Source of the DNA: Ktedonobacteraceae bacterium
Lineage (GTDB): Bacteria; Chloroflexota; Ktedonobacteria; Ktedonobacterales; Ktedonobacteraceae
NCBI GenBank assembly: GCA_017354095.1
Contig: JAFMRP010000151.1
Coordinates: forward strand, 1 to 8,733
Direction: 5' to 3'
DNA: 8,733 nt
Positions 1 through 6,690 of the stretch are shown here, piece after piece. A model generated the notes under the pieces. It saw only the letters and a program-made list of their open reading frames with translations. It did not search any database and was not told the DNA's origin. Each line of letters starts with the position of its first letter. Within the stretch, counting starts at the first letter, position 1. A program made the translations under genes and the position numbers.

Positions 1-1155
1 CCCCCCCCACTGCAGCGATGGAATGCACGCGTCCCGGCTGAGGTAGCGGCAGTGCTAATGCGCGCTCTAGCCAAAGACTATCACCAGCGCTACTCCAGCA
101 TCATCGACTTTGCCGAGAACTACAGCCGCGCGGTACAGACAGCCCAGCAGCGCTATATCTGCCAGCATTGTGGCCAACAGAACCGTACAGGAGCACAGCG
201 CTGCGCGTTCTGCGGCGCGGAATATGACAACCGGCACTGCCCCTACTGTGAAGCTTCTGTGCGCTTCGGCCAGCGCTGCTGTGCGGCCTGTGGGCGCCTC
301 ACCATCCCACCTCAACTGGTCCAGCATAGCCCGCTGATGGGAATCAGCCTGCGCCAGAACCGCTATGCCATCAAACGTGTGCTCAGCCAATCGGAGGAGA
401 AGCGCGTCATGGTCGCGGTGGCCTCCGACGCTCAAGCCAGCGAGCAATCGGTAATCCTCAAGCGCTGGGAATGCGCAGATGGTTCGATGGCCCAGCGCGC
501 CAAACAGGTTGCCTACTACGAGCGCGCAACCGAACAACTCGCGCGGCTGCGCCATCCACTGATACCGGCAGTGCTGGATCGCTTCGCCGAGGGTAAGCAC
601 TATTATATGGTCGAGACATACATCGATGGTGAGAGCCTGGAGGAACGCCTGCAAAAGCTGCTGCGCCCACTCCCCGAAAAGGAAGTCCTGGGCTATATGA
701 ATAGCCTGCTCAATGCGTTGATTGCCCTCGATCAACAAATGCCGCCGCTACGCCATTATGATATTGCGCCGGCCAATATCCTGATTGAGAAACAGCGTGG
801 CCGCGCAATGTTAACCGGCTTCCAGATACCGCCCGCTCCCTTGCCACCTGCCGGACCAACGGATAAGGGACCACGCAACCGCACAACGCGCAAACTGGCC
901 ATCTCGCCCTATCTGCCCATAATGGACAAGCCTTATGATAAGCGCACCTGTATCTATGCCCTGGCAGCCTGCATGCATCACGCGCTTACCGGCGTCGCAC
1001 CACCACACTACCCCACCTACCCGCCAGTCAGAATGCTCAACCCTTCCATCTCACACGCCCTGGAAGGCATATTGAGCCGCGCGCTGATTGAAGACGCTTC
1101 AGCCCGTTATCAGACCTATGAACTGCTAAAAAGGGACATACAGCGCCTGCTATAA
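1..1155 (+). CDS. Ser/Thr protein kinase, 5'-truncated: kinase tail, double zinc ribbon, pseudokinase domain
   Basis: The frame is open from nt 1 (384 visible residues), so the gene begins upstream. The GTG at nt 52 and ATG at nt 58 lie inside a protein domain and are not convincing starts. Visible residues 1-45 read like the end of a kinase C-lobe (VLMRALAKDYHQRYSS). Residues 54-97 hold two CxxC...CxxC zinc ribbons (Cys 54/57/68/71 and 80/83/94/97). Residues about 115-384 form a second kinase fold. It keeps the VILK lysine (154), the catalytic-loop Asp254 and Asn259 (HYDIAPAN, in place of HRD) and the final conserved Arg. It lacks a glycine-rich loop, DFG reads TGF (272-274), and the helix-F Asp is replaced by Cys. 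This second domain is therefore probably a catalytically dead pseudokinase, perhaps binding or regulating the first domain. The cytoplasmic role and substrates cannot be told from the sequence. Confidence is high for the family and moderate for loss of activity. Confidence 0.88.
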   Translation, partial: PPPLQRWNARVPAEVAAVLMRALAKDYHQRYSSIIDFAENYSRAVQTAQQRYICQHCGQQNRTGAQRCAFCGAEYDNRHCPYCEASVRFGQRCCAACGRLTIPPQLVQHSPLMGISLRQNRYAIKRVLSQSEEKRVMVAVASDAQASEQSVILKRWECADGSMAQRAKQVAYYERATEQLARLRHPLIPAVLDRFAEGKHYYMVETYIDGESLEERLQKLLRPLPEKEVLGYMNSLLNALIALDQQMPPLRHYDIAPANILIEKQRGRAMLTGFQIPPAPLPPAGPTDKGPRNRTTRKLAISPYLPIMDKPYDKRTCIYALAACMHHALTGVAPPHYPTYPPVRMLNPSISHALEGILSRALIEDASARYQTYELLKRDIQRLL

Positions 1156-1182
1156 AGGCTATCTTGATTCCGGGAAAAGGCA

Positions 1183-1217
1183 GTAGCAGGTCTTCTCTCC
1201 GAGGGAAGACCTGCTAC
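1183..1217 (-). terminator. Hairpin between convergent kinase and citrate synthase genes
   Basis: A perfect 13-bp inverted repeat (GTAGCAGGTCTTC at 1183-1195, GAAGACCTGCTAC at 1205-1217) can extend inward by three more pairs, leaving a 3-nt loop. It lies just after both stop codons (1155 on +, 1227 on -). On the minus strand the stem is followed by TGCCTTTTCCC, a short T-run, so it best fits a terminator for citrate synthase. The plus strand has no T-run, so termination of the kinase transcript is only possible, not shown. Confidence 0.72.
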
Positions 1218-1226
1218 CAGGAGGAA

Positions 1227-2354
1227 TTATGCGCCCCGCTGATTGATGGGAACATAGGGAGTCTCTTTGGGACCGATGTATTCGGCACGTGGGCGGATGA
1301 GGCGATTGTTTGCGTACTGCTCCAGCACATGAGCGGTCCAGCCAGAGATGCGGCTACAGGCAAAAATGGGCGTGTCCAGCTCAATAGGGAAGCCCAGCAG
1401 ATAATAGAAGGAGGCCGAGTAGAAATCGACATTGGCATTCAGGCCTTTGACTTCTTTCACACACTGCTCGATCACGCGCGACATCTCGTACCAGCGCGTA
1501 TCCTTCTGGCGCTCACCCAGTTCTTTCGACATAGCACGAAGGTGCGTCGCACGCGGGTCCTCAGTGCGATAGACGCGATGTCCAAAGCCCATAATACGCT
1601 GCTTATTCGCCAGGGCATTGCGTATATAGGCATCTGCCTTATCCACCTCACCAATCTTGAGTAGCGTACGGATCACCTGCTCATTTGCTCCACCATGCAG
1701 CGGGCCGGAAAGTGCGCCAATCGCAGAGGTGATTGAGGCATACATATCGGCCAGCGTACCGGCCGTGACACGTGCGGCAAACGTTGAGGCATTTAATTCA
1801 TGGTCGGCATGCAAGATCAGCGCAACATCCATCGCGTGAGCGGTGTAGTCGTCAGGAAGTTTACCACTCAGCATATAGAGAAGATTGGCGGCATGTGAGT
1901 GATCAGGCAACGGTACCAGTGGCTCACGCCCATTCCGCAGGTGCTCCCAGCTCATGACAATGGTTGGCAACATGGCCGTCAGGCGGATAGCACGCTGGAG
2001 GTTCGCCTCGGCGGACTTATTCTGCAGATCGGCGTCAAAAGCAGCCAGGGCAGAGATAGAGGTGCGCAGTACATCCATTGGGGATGTTGTTGTAGGCAAC
2101 AGGCGCATCAGATCAAGCATCCTGGCAGGCAGCTGGCGATTCGCGCAGAGCTGCTGCCGTAGCTCATCGAGCTGCTTTTGGGTAGGTAGCACGCCATGCC
2201 AGAGGAGGTAGGCAGTTTCCTCAAACGAGGAATGGTTTGCGAGATCATGAATATCAACGCCGAAATACGTCAACTTACCAAGCTTGCCGTCAAGATCACA
2301 AATGCTTGAGTGTGTCGCAACGATGTCCTCAAGACCATCAATGGTGGTCGGCAT
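1227..2354 (-). CDS. gltA: Citrate synthase
   Basis: This enzyme condenses acetyl-CoA with oxaloacetate to citrate, the entry step of the TCA cycle, in the cytoplasm. The chosen start gives 375 residues, normal for the shorter bacterial citrate synthases. The three catalytic residues are in place: His220 (GPLHGGAN), His259 (GFGHRVYR) and Asp310 (NVDFYS). HADHELNAS (182-190), Arg335 (CSRISGW) and RPRAEY (354-359) are also typical. The frame runs further upstream to nt 2411, but the ATG at 2354 has a GGAGG ribosome site 7 nt before it and the protein family begins near there, so the upstream 19 codons are left out. The gene is divergent from the sigma factor and convergent with the kinase, so it is probably monocistronic. 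A 2-methylcitrate synthase activity cannot be excluded by sequence reading, but no prp-type genes lie nearby. Confidence 0.95.
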   Translation of the reverse strand: MPTTIDGLEDIVATHSSICDLDGKLGKLTYFGVDIHDLANHSSFEETAYLLWHGVLPTQKQLDELRQQLCANRQLPARMLDLMRLLPTTTSPMDVLRTSISALAAFDADLQNKSAEANLQRAIRLTAMLPTIVMSWEHLRNGREPLVPLPDHSHAANLLYMLSGKLPDDYTAHAMDVALILHADHELNASTFAARVTAGTLADMYASITSAIGALSGPLHGGANEQVIRTLLKIGEVDKADAYIRNALANKQRIMGFGHRVYRTEDPRATHLRAMSKELGERQKDTRWYEMSRVIEQCVKEVKGLNANVDFYSASFYYLLGFPIELDTPIFACSRISGWTAHVLEQYANNRLIRPRAEYIGPKETPYVPINQRGA

Positions 2355-2359
2355 AGAAG

Positions 2360-2373
2360 ATCCTCCAGAGGAT
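2360..2373 (-). promoter_or_regulatory. Citrate synthase ribosome binding site inside a 14-nt palindrome
   Basis: On the minus strand the sequence ATCCTCTGGAGGAT precedes the ATG at 2354. The GGAGG (2362-2366) is a strong Shine-Dalgarno match and decides the start. The same bases pair with the ATCCTC just upstream, giving a 5-bp stem with a 4-nt loop. The site could therefore be partly masked in the mRNA. The pairing is seen in the sequence; any control by it is inference. Confidence 0.6.
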
Positions 2374-2474
2374 ATATTTACTCTGCTCTCCATTGAAGCA
2401 GATTGGCACAAATTACTTCAGCGGGTCAACTCTTGCTTCGCCGGCGAGGTCGAAACATATTTTTCGTTACACTC

Positions 2475-2483
2475 ATTATATCA
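2475..2483 (-). promoter_or_regulatory. Candidate extended -10 promoter for citrate synthase
   Basis: The minus strand reads TGATATAAT, a perfect TGN-TATAAT extended -10 element, about 120 nt upstream of the gltA start. No good -35 lies 17 bp further up, which is tolerable for extended -10 promoters. Position 2498-2510, where a -35 would lie, carries a short palindrome (GTTGC-TAC-GCAAC) that could be an operator. This predicts a 5' leader of a little over 100 nt that contains the masked ribosome site. Confidence 0.45.
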
Positions 2484-2585
2484 GCATAGATCCTGGTGTT
2501 GCTACGCAACTGGTTAACGCCGTGCGTACGTTTTTTTGACTTTCCGATCAGCCAACAAAGCTCTTTTAGGCACTAGAAAGGCCTC

Positions 2586-2689
2586 TGGAGGGGCTGTGGA
2601 GGGTTATGGGGTTTATGGAGGATTTGAGGAAGGTGTATGGAGGGTTTGCATCGGCCTGGGAGGCGGCCGTGTAGGGTTGTGGAGGGTTT
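2586..2689 (+). repeat. G-rich imperfect repeats of TGGAGGGTTT
   Basis: Imperfect copies of TGGAGGGTTT occur at 2586 (TGGAGGGG), 2597 (TGGAGGGTT), 2616 (TGGAGGATT), 2638 (exact), 2670 (TGTAGGGTTG) and 2680 (exact). A related ATGGGGTTTA lies at 2607. Spacing is irregular at about 10-32 nt. The plus strand is strongly purine-rich and has many GG and GGG runs. The block ends about 120 nt before the ECF sigma start. It could bind a regulator repeatedly or fold as a two-layer G-quadruplex. Neither is shown. Confidence 0.55.
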
Positions 2690-2810
2690 CTGCACCAATT
2701 TTTACCATCTGGCTTCATTCCCACCACTCTTTCAGAACTGGCAAATGGATGGTCGGAAAGGTAAAAATATGCTAAACTGGCAGCACTATAGAGATTGGAA
2801 AGAGGCCGCG

Positions 2811-3449
2811 ATGATGATGCTCTCGCGCGAGGAGGAAGAGCAACTCGTCGCCCGCAGCCAGCGCGGCGACGTCAGTGCTTTTAACCACCTGGTGCAGCAC
2901 TACCAGCAGATCGTGTATAGAACTGTGTATCGTATCCTCGGCAACCCGGACGTGGCAGCCGACATCACACAGGATACCTTTTTTGCTGCATTCAGAAACA
3001 TCCAATCCTTTCGTGGGGGTACCCCGCTGCGTCCCTGGCTTCTGCGTATTGGCTCCAATCTGGCCTGCGACCATTGGCGCCGCGTACAGCGCCATCCTTC
3101 CGAATCGCTGGATTCCCTGGAAGATGAGGACGAGCCACATCAGGCAGGATTACTGGGATCGCTGGCCACAACCGCAAGCACCAGCGATCCCGAAGAGTGC
3201 CTGCTCTCGCGCGAGCTGCAGGATCTGTTGCAGCGCGGGCTACAACAACTCTCCCTCGATCAGCGCACAGCCGTGATACTATGTGATATTGAAGGGCTCT
3301 CATATGATGAAGTAGCCACGGCCACCCGAACCACGCTGGGAACTGTGCGCTCGCGTATAGCGCGCGGCAGGGCTCGCCTGCGCAACTACCTCTACCAACA
3401 TAGGGAACTTTTGCCGCGTGACTATCGTCTAACCGGTAGCAGTGAATAA
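2811..3449 (+). CDS. ECF-family RNA polymerase sigma factor (sigma-70 group 4)
   Basis: It directs RNA polymerase to a small stress or envelope regulon. The 212 residues contain sigma region 2 (about 24-92, with DITQDTFFAAFRNIQSF and RPWLLRIGSNLACDHWRR) and region 4 (about 137-192, with LSLDQRTAVILCDIEGLSYDEVA and the helix-turn-helix TLGTVRSRIARGRARLR). An acidic linker of about 45 residues joins them, and region 3 is absent, as in ECF factors. I chose ATG 2811, which has AGAGG 5 nt upstream. ATG 2814, ATG 2817 and ATG 2769 (AAAGG 7 nt upstream, 14 residues longer) are also possible. The frame is open further up to 2637, but that part encodes unrelated Gly/Arg-rich sequence. The anti-sigma gene follows after 20 bp, so the two are surely co-transcribed. 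Confidence 0.93.
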   Translation: MMMLSREEEEQLVARSQRGDVSAFNHLVQHYQQIVYRTVYRILGNPDVAADITQDTFFAAFRNIQSFRGGTPLRPWLLRIGSNLACDHWRRVQRHPSESLDSLEDEDEPHQAGLLGSLATTASTSDPEECLLSRELQDLLQRGLQQLSLDQRTAVILCDIEGLSYDEVATATRTTLGTVRSRIARGRARLRNYLYQHRELLPRDYRLTGSSE

Positions 3450-3469
3450 AATCTGGATGGAGTATTCGC

Positions 3470-4234
3470 GTGTCGCAACAAGATCGGCATCTCACAACTG
3501 AACAGCTTTCAGCCTTCCTTGATGAGCAGGCAGAGGAGCAGGCTTCCTTAGAGGAACATCTGAAATCTTGCGCACAGTGCCAACTGCGACTCGCGGATCT
3601 GCGCCAGACAGTCGCATTCTTGCACGCGCTGCCACAGCCACAAGCTTCCCGGTCTTTTCTGCTGCCAGAGGACACCCCTATACATCAGGCAAGGCTCCAT
3701 ACCAGCAATGATCAGGCCAGCAGCACGAAGCGCGGTACTCCAGCACGTATCCTCGCCTGGCCACGCGCCATACGCAATACCGTGCGCGCAGTGAGTGTAC
3801 TGGCCGCCGTGCTAGGCATTGTTTTCCTACTCTCAGCATTTCTTCCGTTTTCTCCAGGAGGGATCACCGCTACCAGTAGCGGCAACAGTGCGGCACCTGG
3901 AGCTAGCTACCAGCAGAACAGGGCCACTGCTCCTGCAACAAGCGCCGGAAATGACTCTGCGGCAAAGCCCACCCAGGTGGCAGCGACGGCGACGGCTCAC
4001 GCTGCCTTGCAGGCGACAAAGGGTGACCAGACAACGACGCAGGCGGAAAAGACCGCGACTGCCCAGGCCACACCTCCTACACAACCTACGCAGCCGGGGC
4101 AGCATCAGCTTACAAACCAGGCACCAGGGCTCAGCACAGCCAGCGGACGACTACTATGGGGCTTCCTCCTGATCATTCTAAGCCTGCTAGGCGCTCTGCT
4201 GCTACGGCTACAGCGCAAGATAGCTGGCATGTGA
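3470..4234 (+). CDS. Anti-sigma factor with ZAS zinc motif, two membrane helices
   Basis: It probably binds and silences the sigma factor encoded just upstream. The 254 residues begin with a cytoplasmic domain carrying the ZAS-type HxxxCxxC (His30, Cys34, Cys37) of zinc-binding anti-sigma factors. A membrane helix follows (about 106-126). Next come about 100 Ala/Thr/Ser/Pro/Gln-rich residues (127-226), predicted outside the cell, then a second helix (about 227-246) and a short basic tail (LRLQRK). Most simple anti-sigma factors of this type have one helix, so the second helix makes a tethered outside loop. The start is GTG 3470, with GGAG 7 nt upstream. The outside segment could be a sensor, a wall-contacting linker or a protease target. 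The family is secure, but the signal is unknown. Confidence 0.88.
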   Translation: MSQQDRHLTTEQLSAFLDEQAEEQASLEEHLKSCAQCQLRLADLRQTVAFLHALPQPQASRSFLLPEDTPIHQARLHTSNDQASSTKRGTPARILAWPRAIRNTVRAVSVLAAVLGIVFLLSAFLPFSPGGITATSSGNSAAPGASYQQNRATAPATSAGNDSAAKPTQVAATATAHAALQATKGDQTTTQAEKTATAQATPPTQPTQPGQHQLTNQAPGLSTASGRLLWGFLLIILSLLGALLLRLQRKIAGM

Positions 4235-4295
4235 GCCGGGCCAGCCAGCATTACCCCACATGAGTATATCAACTATTCCTTAACGATCTGCTAGT

Positions 4296-4324
4296 TTGAC
4301 AGGCATAGATAAACGCGTTACTGT
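4296..4324 (+). promoter_or_regulatory. Candidate sigma-70 promoter for the seven-helix membrane protein
   Basis: A perfect -35 box TTGACA (4296-4301) is followed after 17 bp by TACTGT (4319-4324). This weak -10 keeps the key T1, A2 and T6. The predicted start of transcription lies about 50 nt before the ATG at 4383. The 148-bp gap after the anti-sigma gene is AT-rich, which also suggests an independent promoter. Confidence 0.45.
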
Positions 4325-4382
4325 TATATGCAGCTAGAAATATTTTGCACATTCGCTTGTATAGATAGGAGTAGGGAGAGAG

Positions 4383-5150
4383 ATGGAAGCTCCCTTGATA
4401 GTCATCCCACCAATCATCAACGCGCTGATCACGGGTCTGTTCGCCGGAGTTGTGCTGCGCCAGTACCTTACACGGCATCGCGTCTACCAGCTCTACTGGT
4501 CCATCGCGCTGTGTATGGCATTCATTGCCACGCTGGCCTACCTCTTCATGATCGTACTGCGACCAACCAGCGCGACAGGTATATTACTTTTTCGCCTCTA
4601 CTACGTACTGGGAGGGGTATTGATGCCTGCCTGGCTAGGCATGGGAAGTATCGCATTGATTAATAAACCGTGGCTCGTGCGTCTCAGCCAGACGCTGCTT
4701 TTCTTCCTGAGCCTCGTTGGCATCGCTTTTACGCTTGATGCGCATATCGATATGCAAAAGTTGAGCCAGATCGCTGGAACGCCCGGAACTGGCACGCTAC
4801 AGACCGGTCCCTGGCTGATTCCCACCATTGTTTTGAACACGCTGGGCGTTGTGGCTATAGGCGGTGTGGCCATCTACTCTGGCTGGCAAATGCTGATGCA
4901 GCAGAAACATCTGGGGGGATTGCGCACACGCAATGTGTTGTGGGCTAATGTGTTAATCCTGGGGGGCGCGCTGCTCGACGCGGCCGCTGGAACGTTAGCA
5001 CGAACGCTCGGCCTGGAGAGCGCGTTCTGGTTGATCATGGCAGTTGGCTGGATCGTCCTTTTCGCCGGGGTGGTACTCGCCAGTCAGCGACCACGCACCG
5101 GTAGTGTTCCCACGAAAGCACCCAACCATGCACATCATGCCAACGTTTAA
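4383..5150 (+). CDS. Seven-helix membrane protein of unknown function
   Basis: I do not recognise the family. The 255 residues are almost wholly hydrophobic, with seven likely membrane helices at about 7-26, 37-58, 68-92, 100-118, 145-167, 184-206 and 212-233. Basic loops (RQYLTRHR, NKPWLVR, QQKHLGGLRTR) and the basic tail (RPRTGSVPTK) alternate with neutral or acidic ones. This predicts N-terminus outside and C-terminus inside. The longest outside loop (about 119-143) lies between helices 4 and 5. The layout resembles the 7TM input domain found on some bacterial sensor kinases, but no output domain follows. Helix 7 has no lysine, so it is not a rhodopsin. ATG 4383 is preceded by AGGGAG and AGGAG. 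It sits downstream of the sigma/anti-sigma pair on the same strand and may sense or signal with it, which is inference. Confidence 0.82.
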   Translation: MEAPLIVIPPIINALITGLFAGVVLRQYLTRHRVYQLYWSIALCMAFIATLAYLFMIVLRPTSATGILLFRLYYVLGGVLMPAWLGMGSIALINKPWLVRLSQTLLFFLSLVGIAFTLDAHIDMQKLSQIAGTPGTGTLQTGPWLIPTIVLNTLGVVAIGGVAIYSGWQMLMQQKHLGGLRTRNVLWANVLILGGALLDAAAGTLARTLGLESAFWLIMAVGWIVLFAGVVLASQRPRTGSVPTKAPNHAHHANV

Positions 5151-5172
5151 CGTGACATAGCGCACATAAAAA

Positions 5173-5206
5173 GGCGATCCTATCTTAACGTTGAGATAGG
5201 ATCGCC
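5173..5206 (-). terminator. Rho-independent terminator between the membrane protein and HtrA
   Basis: A perfect 13-bp stem (GGCGATCCTATCT at 5173-5185, AGATAGGATCGCC at 5194-5206) encloses a short loop. On the minus strand it is followed at once by TTTTTATG, the classic U-run, so it terminates the protease gene, which stops at 5233. The plus strand lacks a T-run, but the stem may also slow transcription from the membrane protein gene, which stops at 5150. Confidence 0.88.
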
Positions 5207-5232
5207 AACCTGATCCGTATACTTAAGTTAGA

Positions 5233-6570
5233 TTAGCTCCCCTGCACCTGGAGTTCGCCCAGTGTGACATTAACCGTTAACAACTGACTGCCACGATAGA
5301 CCTTGACCGCAACCTGGTCGCCAGGATTCTTGGTCGCCAGCACATCCTGCAGCGAGCCAGTGTCGCTTACCTGCGTATTATCGATCTGCACAATCACATC
5401 GCCTACCTGCAAACCGGCCTTACCAGCTACGCTACCGCTGGTCAGTTCCACGATCATCGCGCCATGATCCACCGAGAGATTGTTACGCGCCGCGAGGTTG
5501 GCATCCACATCAGCGACACGCACTCCAAGAGCGGCGCGACCCGAATGCGTCACCTGGCCATTTTGAATGATTTGCTGCACGACGTAGTTTACGCGATTCG
5601 AAGGGATCGCGAAGCCAACGCCATTGGCCGGAGTTCTGAACTCGGGATCAATCGCGGCCAGAGTTGGGATACCAACCAGGTGTCCCTGCATATCCACCAG
5701 GGCACCACCACTGTTACCAGGATTGATCGCTGCATCGGTCTGAATAGCATTAGGGATAGTCGTGCCATTCTCCTCACTGACCGAACGTCCCAGAGCGCTA
5801 ATAATGCCGCTTGTTACCGTCTGCTGAATACCTAGCGGATTACCGATCGCCAGCACACTCTGTCCCACATGCAGTTTCGATGAATCACCAAGTTTGACTG
5901 TGATCAGATTCGCCGTTGGATTAATTTTCACCAGCGCCAGGTCATCCGCCGGATCGGTCCCAACGACGGTGGCTTTGATCCTGGTATTATCGTAGAGCAC
6001 AACTTCGACTGTACTCGCCCCCTCTACCACATGGTTATTGGTCACGATATAGCCTCGTGAGTCGATAATAACGCCTGAGCCAATACCGCTTCCCTGGCCG
6101 GTCTGCACATTAATCTGTACGACTGCTGGCCGCACGTTGGCAATCACTGCTTCGCGCACGGCATCATCGTTGTTCCCATTCTGCACCGGTATCGTCGGCA
6201 GATTGTTATTAGTGCTATTTTGCAAACCGTTGTTAGATGGTAGTATCGTCGTCGCGGAACCGTGTCCAAATTGCCAACCCGCGAAGAGGCCAGTGCCAAA
6301 AACCATGGCCAGCAGCAGTGCCAGCGCAATAATAGCTCCAGTACGCAGCCTATAGCCCGGGGTCCTAGCCGGAACCAGTTTCTCCTGATTCAACGATTGC
6401 GGCTGTTCACTCTGATGCGCAAAACCGGGATAGCGAGGGGGCTCTCCTTGATGTGGAAACTGGCCATAGCTCGCTGGTTGAGGCTGTACCTTCTGACCGA
6501 ATGCCTGATGGGGATCAGTCGGCGTGTGATATTGTTCAGTATGTTCATTATGCAAGTCTGAATCCAGCAT
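5233..6570 (-). CDS. Membrane-anchored HtrA/DegS-like serine protease with one PDZ domain
   Basis: It is a surface quality-control or signalling protease (family S1C). The 445 residues start with a Gln/Pro/His-rich cytoplasmic stretch (1-75), then one membrane anchor (about 79-98) and a Ser/Asn-rich linker. The trypsin-like domain (about 138-335) carries the full triad: His180 (TNNHVVEG), Asp210 (DPADDLALVKI) and Ser287 (NPGNSGGAL). A single PDZ domain fills about 345-440, with the VGDVIVQIDN core. The anchor-protease-one-PDZ layout matches DegS and the HtrA proteins of Gram-positive bacteria. ATG 6570 has GAGAGGA 7 nt upstream. The gene is convergent with the seven-helix protein and lies two genes from a membrane anti-sigma factor, a possible but unproven substrate. 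It could equally be a general HtrA chaperone-protease. Confidence 0.95.
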   Translation of the reverse strand: MLDSDLHNEHTEQYHTPTDPHQAFGQKVQPQPASYGQFPHQGEPPRYPGFAHQSEQPQSLNQEKLVPARTPGYRLRTGAIIALALLLAMVFGTGLFAGWQFGHGSATTILPSNNGLQNSTNNNLPTIPVQNGNNDDAVREAVIANVRPAVVQINVQTGQGSGIGSGVIIDSRGYIVTNNHVVEGASTVEVVLYDNTRIKATVVGTDPADDLALVKINPTANLITVKLGDSSKLHVGQSVLAIGNPLGIQQTVTSGIISALGRSVSEENGTTIPNAIQTDAAINPGNSGGALVDMQGHLVGIPTLAAIDPEFRTPANGVGFAIPSNRVNYVVQQIIQNGQVTHSGRAALGVRVADVDANLAARNNLSVDHGAMIVELTSGSVAGKAGLQVGDVIVQIDNTQVSDTGSLQDVLATKNPGDQVAVKVYRGSQLLTVNVTLGELQVQGS

Positions 6571-6690
6571 CTTTGCGTCCTCTCAGATCTCTATAACTAT
6601 CAGCTTTTGCCGAGGTATACACTACAATCTTTTCAACAAGCACCACTATTTGTTTTTCCGTTGCTTATCTATACTGTAACAAGCCATTAT

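Larger units (their letters stand above)
2412..2810. other. Gene-free divergent control region between citrate synthase and the sigma factor
   Basis: This stretch of about 400 nt separates the two divergent genes. From left to right it holds the gltA promoter area (2475-2510), an ACGC-CGT-GCGT mini-hairpin followed by seven Ts (2517-2537), the G-rich repeat block (2586-2689), and an AT-richer segment leading into the sigma factor. Open frames across it on the plus strand are Gly/Arg-rich, resemble no protein and lack ribosome sites, so I treat it as non-coding. I found no convincing sigma-70 promoter for the sigma factor. Confidence 0.6.

Noticed and set aside
67..738. Long minus-strand open frame (223 codons) opposite the kinase gene
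   Set aside because: It lies wholly within the well-supported kinase/zinc-ribbon coding sequence, has no recognisable domain, and looks like antisense shadow of the real frame.
1164..1664. Plus-strand open frame opposite citrate synthase
   Set aside because: It is antisense to a gene with all catalytic residues in place, runs through the terminator hairpin, and resembles no protein.
2517..2537. Mini-hairpin ACGC-CGT-GCGT followed by seven Ts, terminator-like on the plus strand
   Set aside because: The stem is only 4 bp, and no plus-strand gene lies upstream for it to terminate because gltA is on the minus strand.
2536..2775. Small Gly-rich plus-strand open frame, and the upstream extension of the sigma frame from 2637
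   Set aside because: The Gly/Arg/Val-rich translation is produced by the G-rich repeats. There is no ribosome site at the frame starts, and sigma homology begins only near 2811.
2992..3675. Minus-strand open frame of 227 codons opposite sigma and anti-sigma
   Set aside because: It spans two real genes and the gap between them, is Arg/Cys-rich without domains, and is a shadow frame.
4223..4245. GCTGGC/GCCAGC hairpin at the end of the anti-sigma gene
   Set aside because: It has a 6-bp stem with an 11-nt loop, overlaps the stop codon and lacks a T-run, so it is not a convincing terminator.
4383..5150. Seven-helix protein as a microbial rhodopsin
   Set aside because: The predicted seventh helix has no lysine for retinal attachment, and none of the usual rhodopsin motifs are visible.
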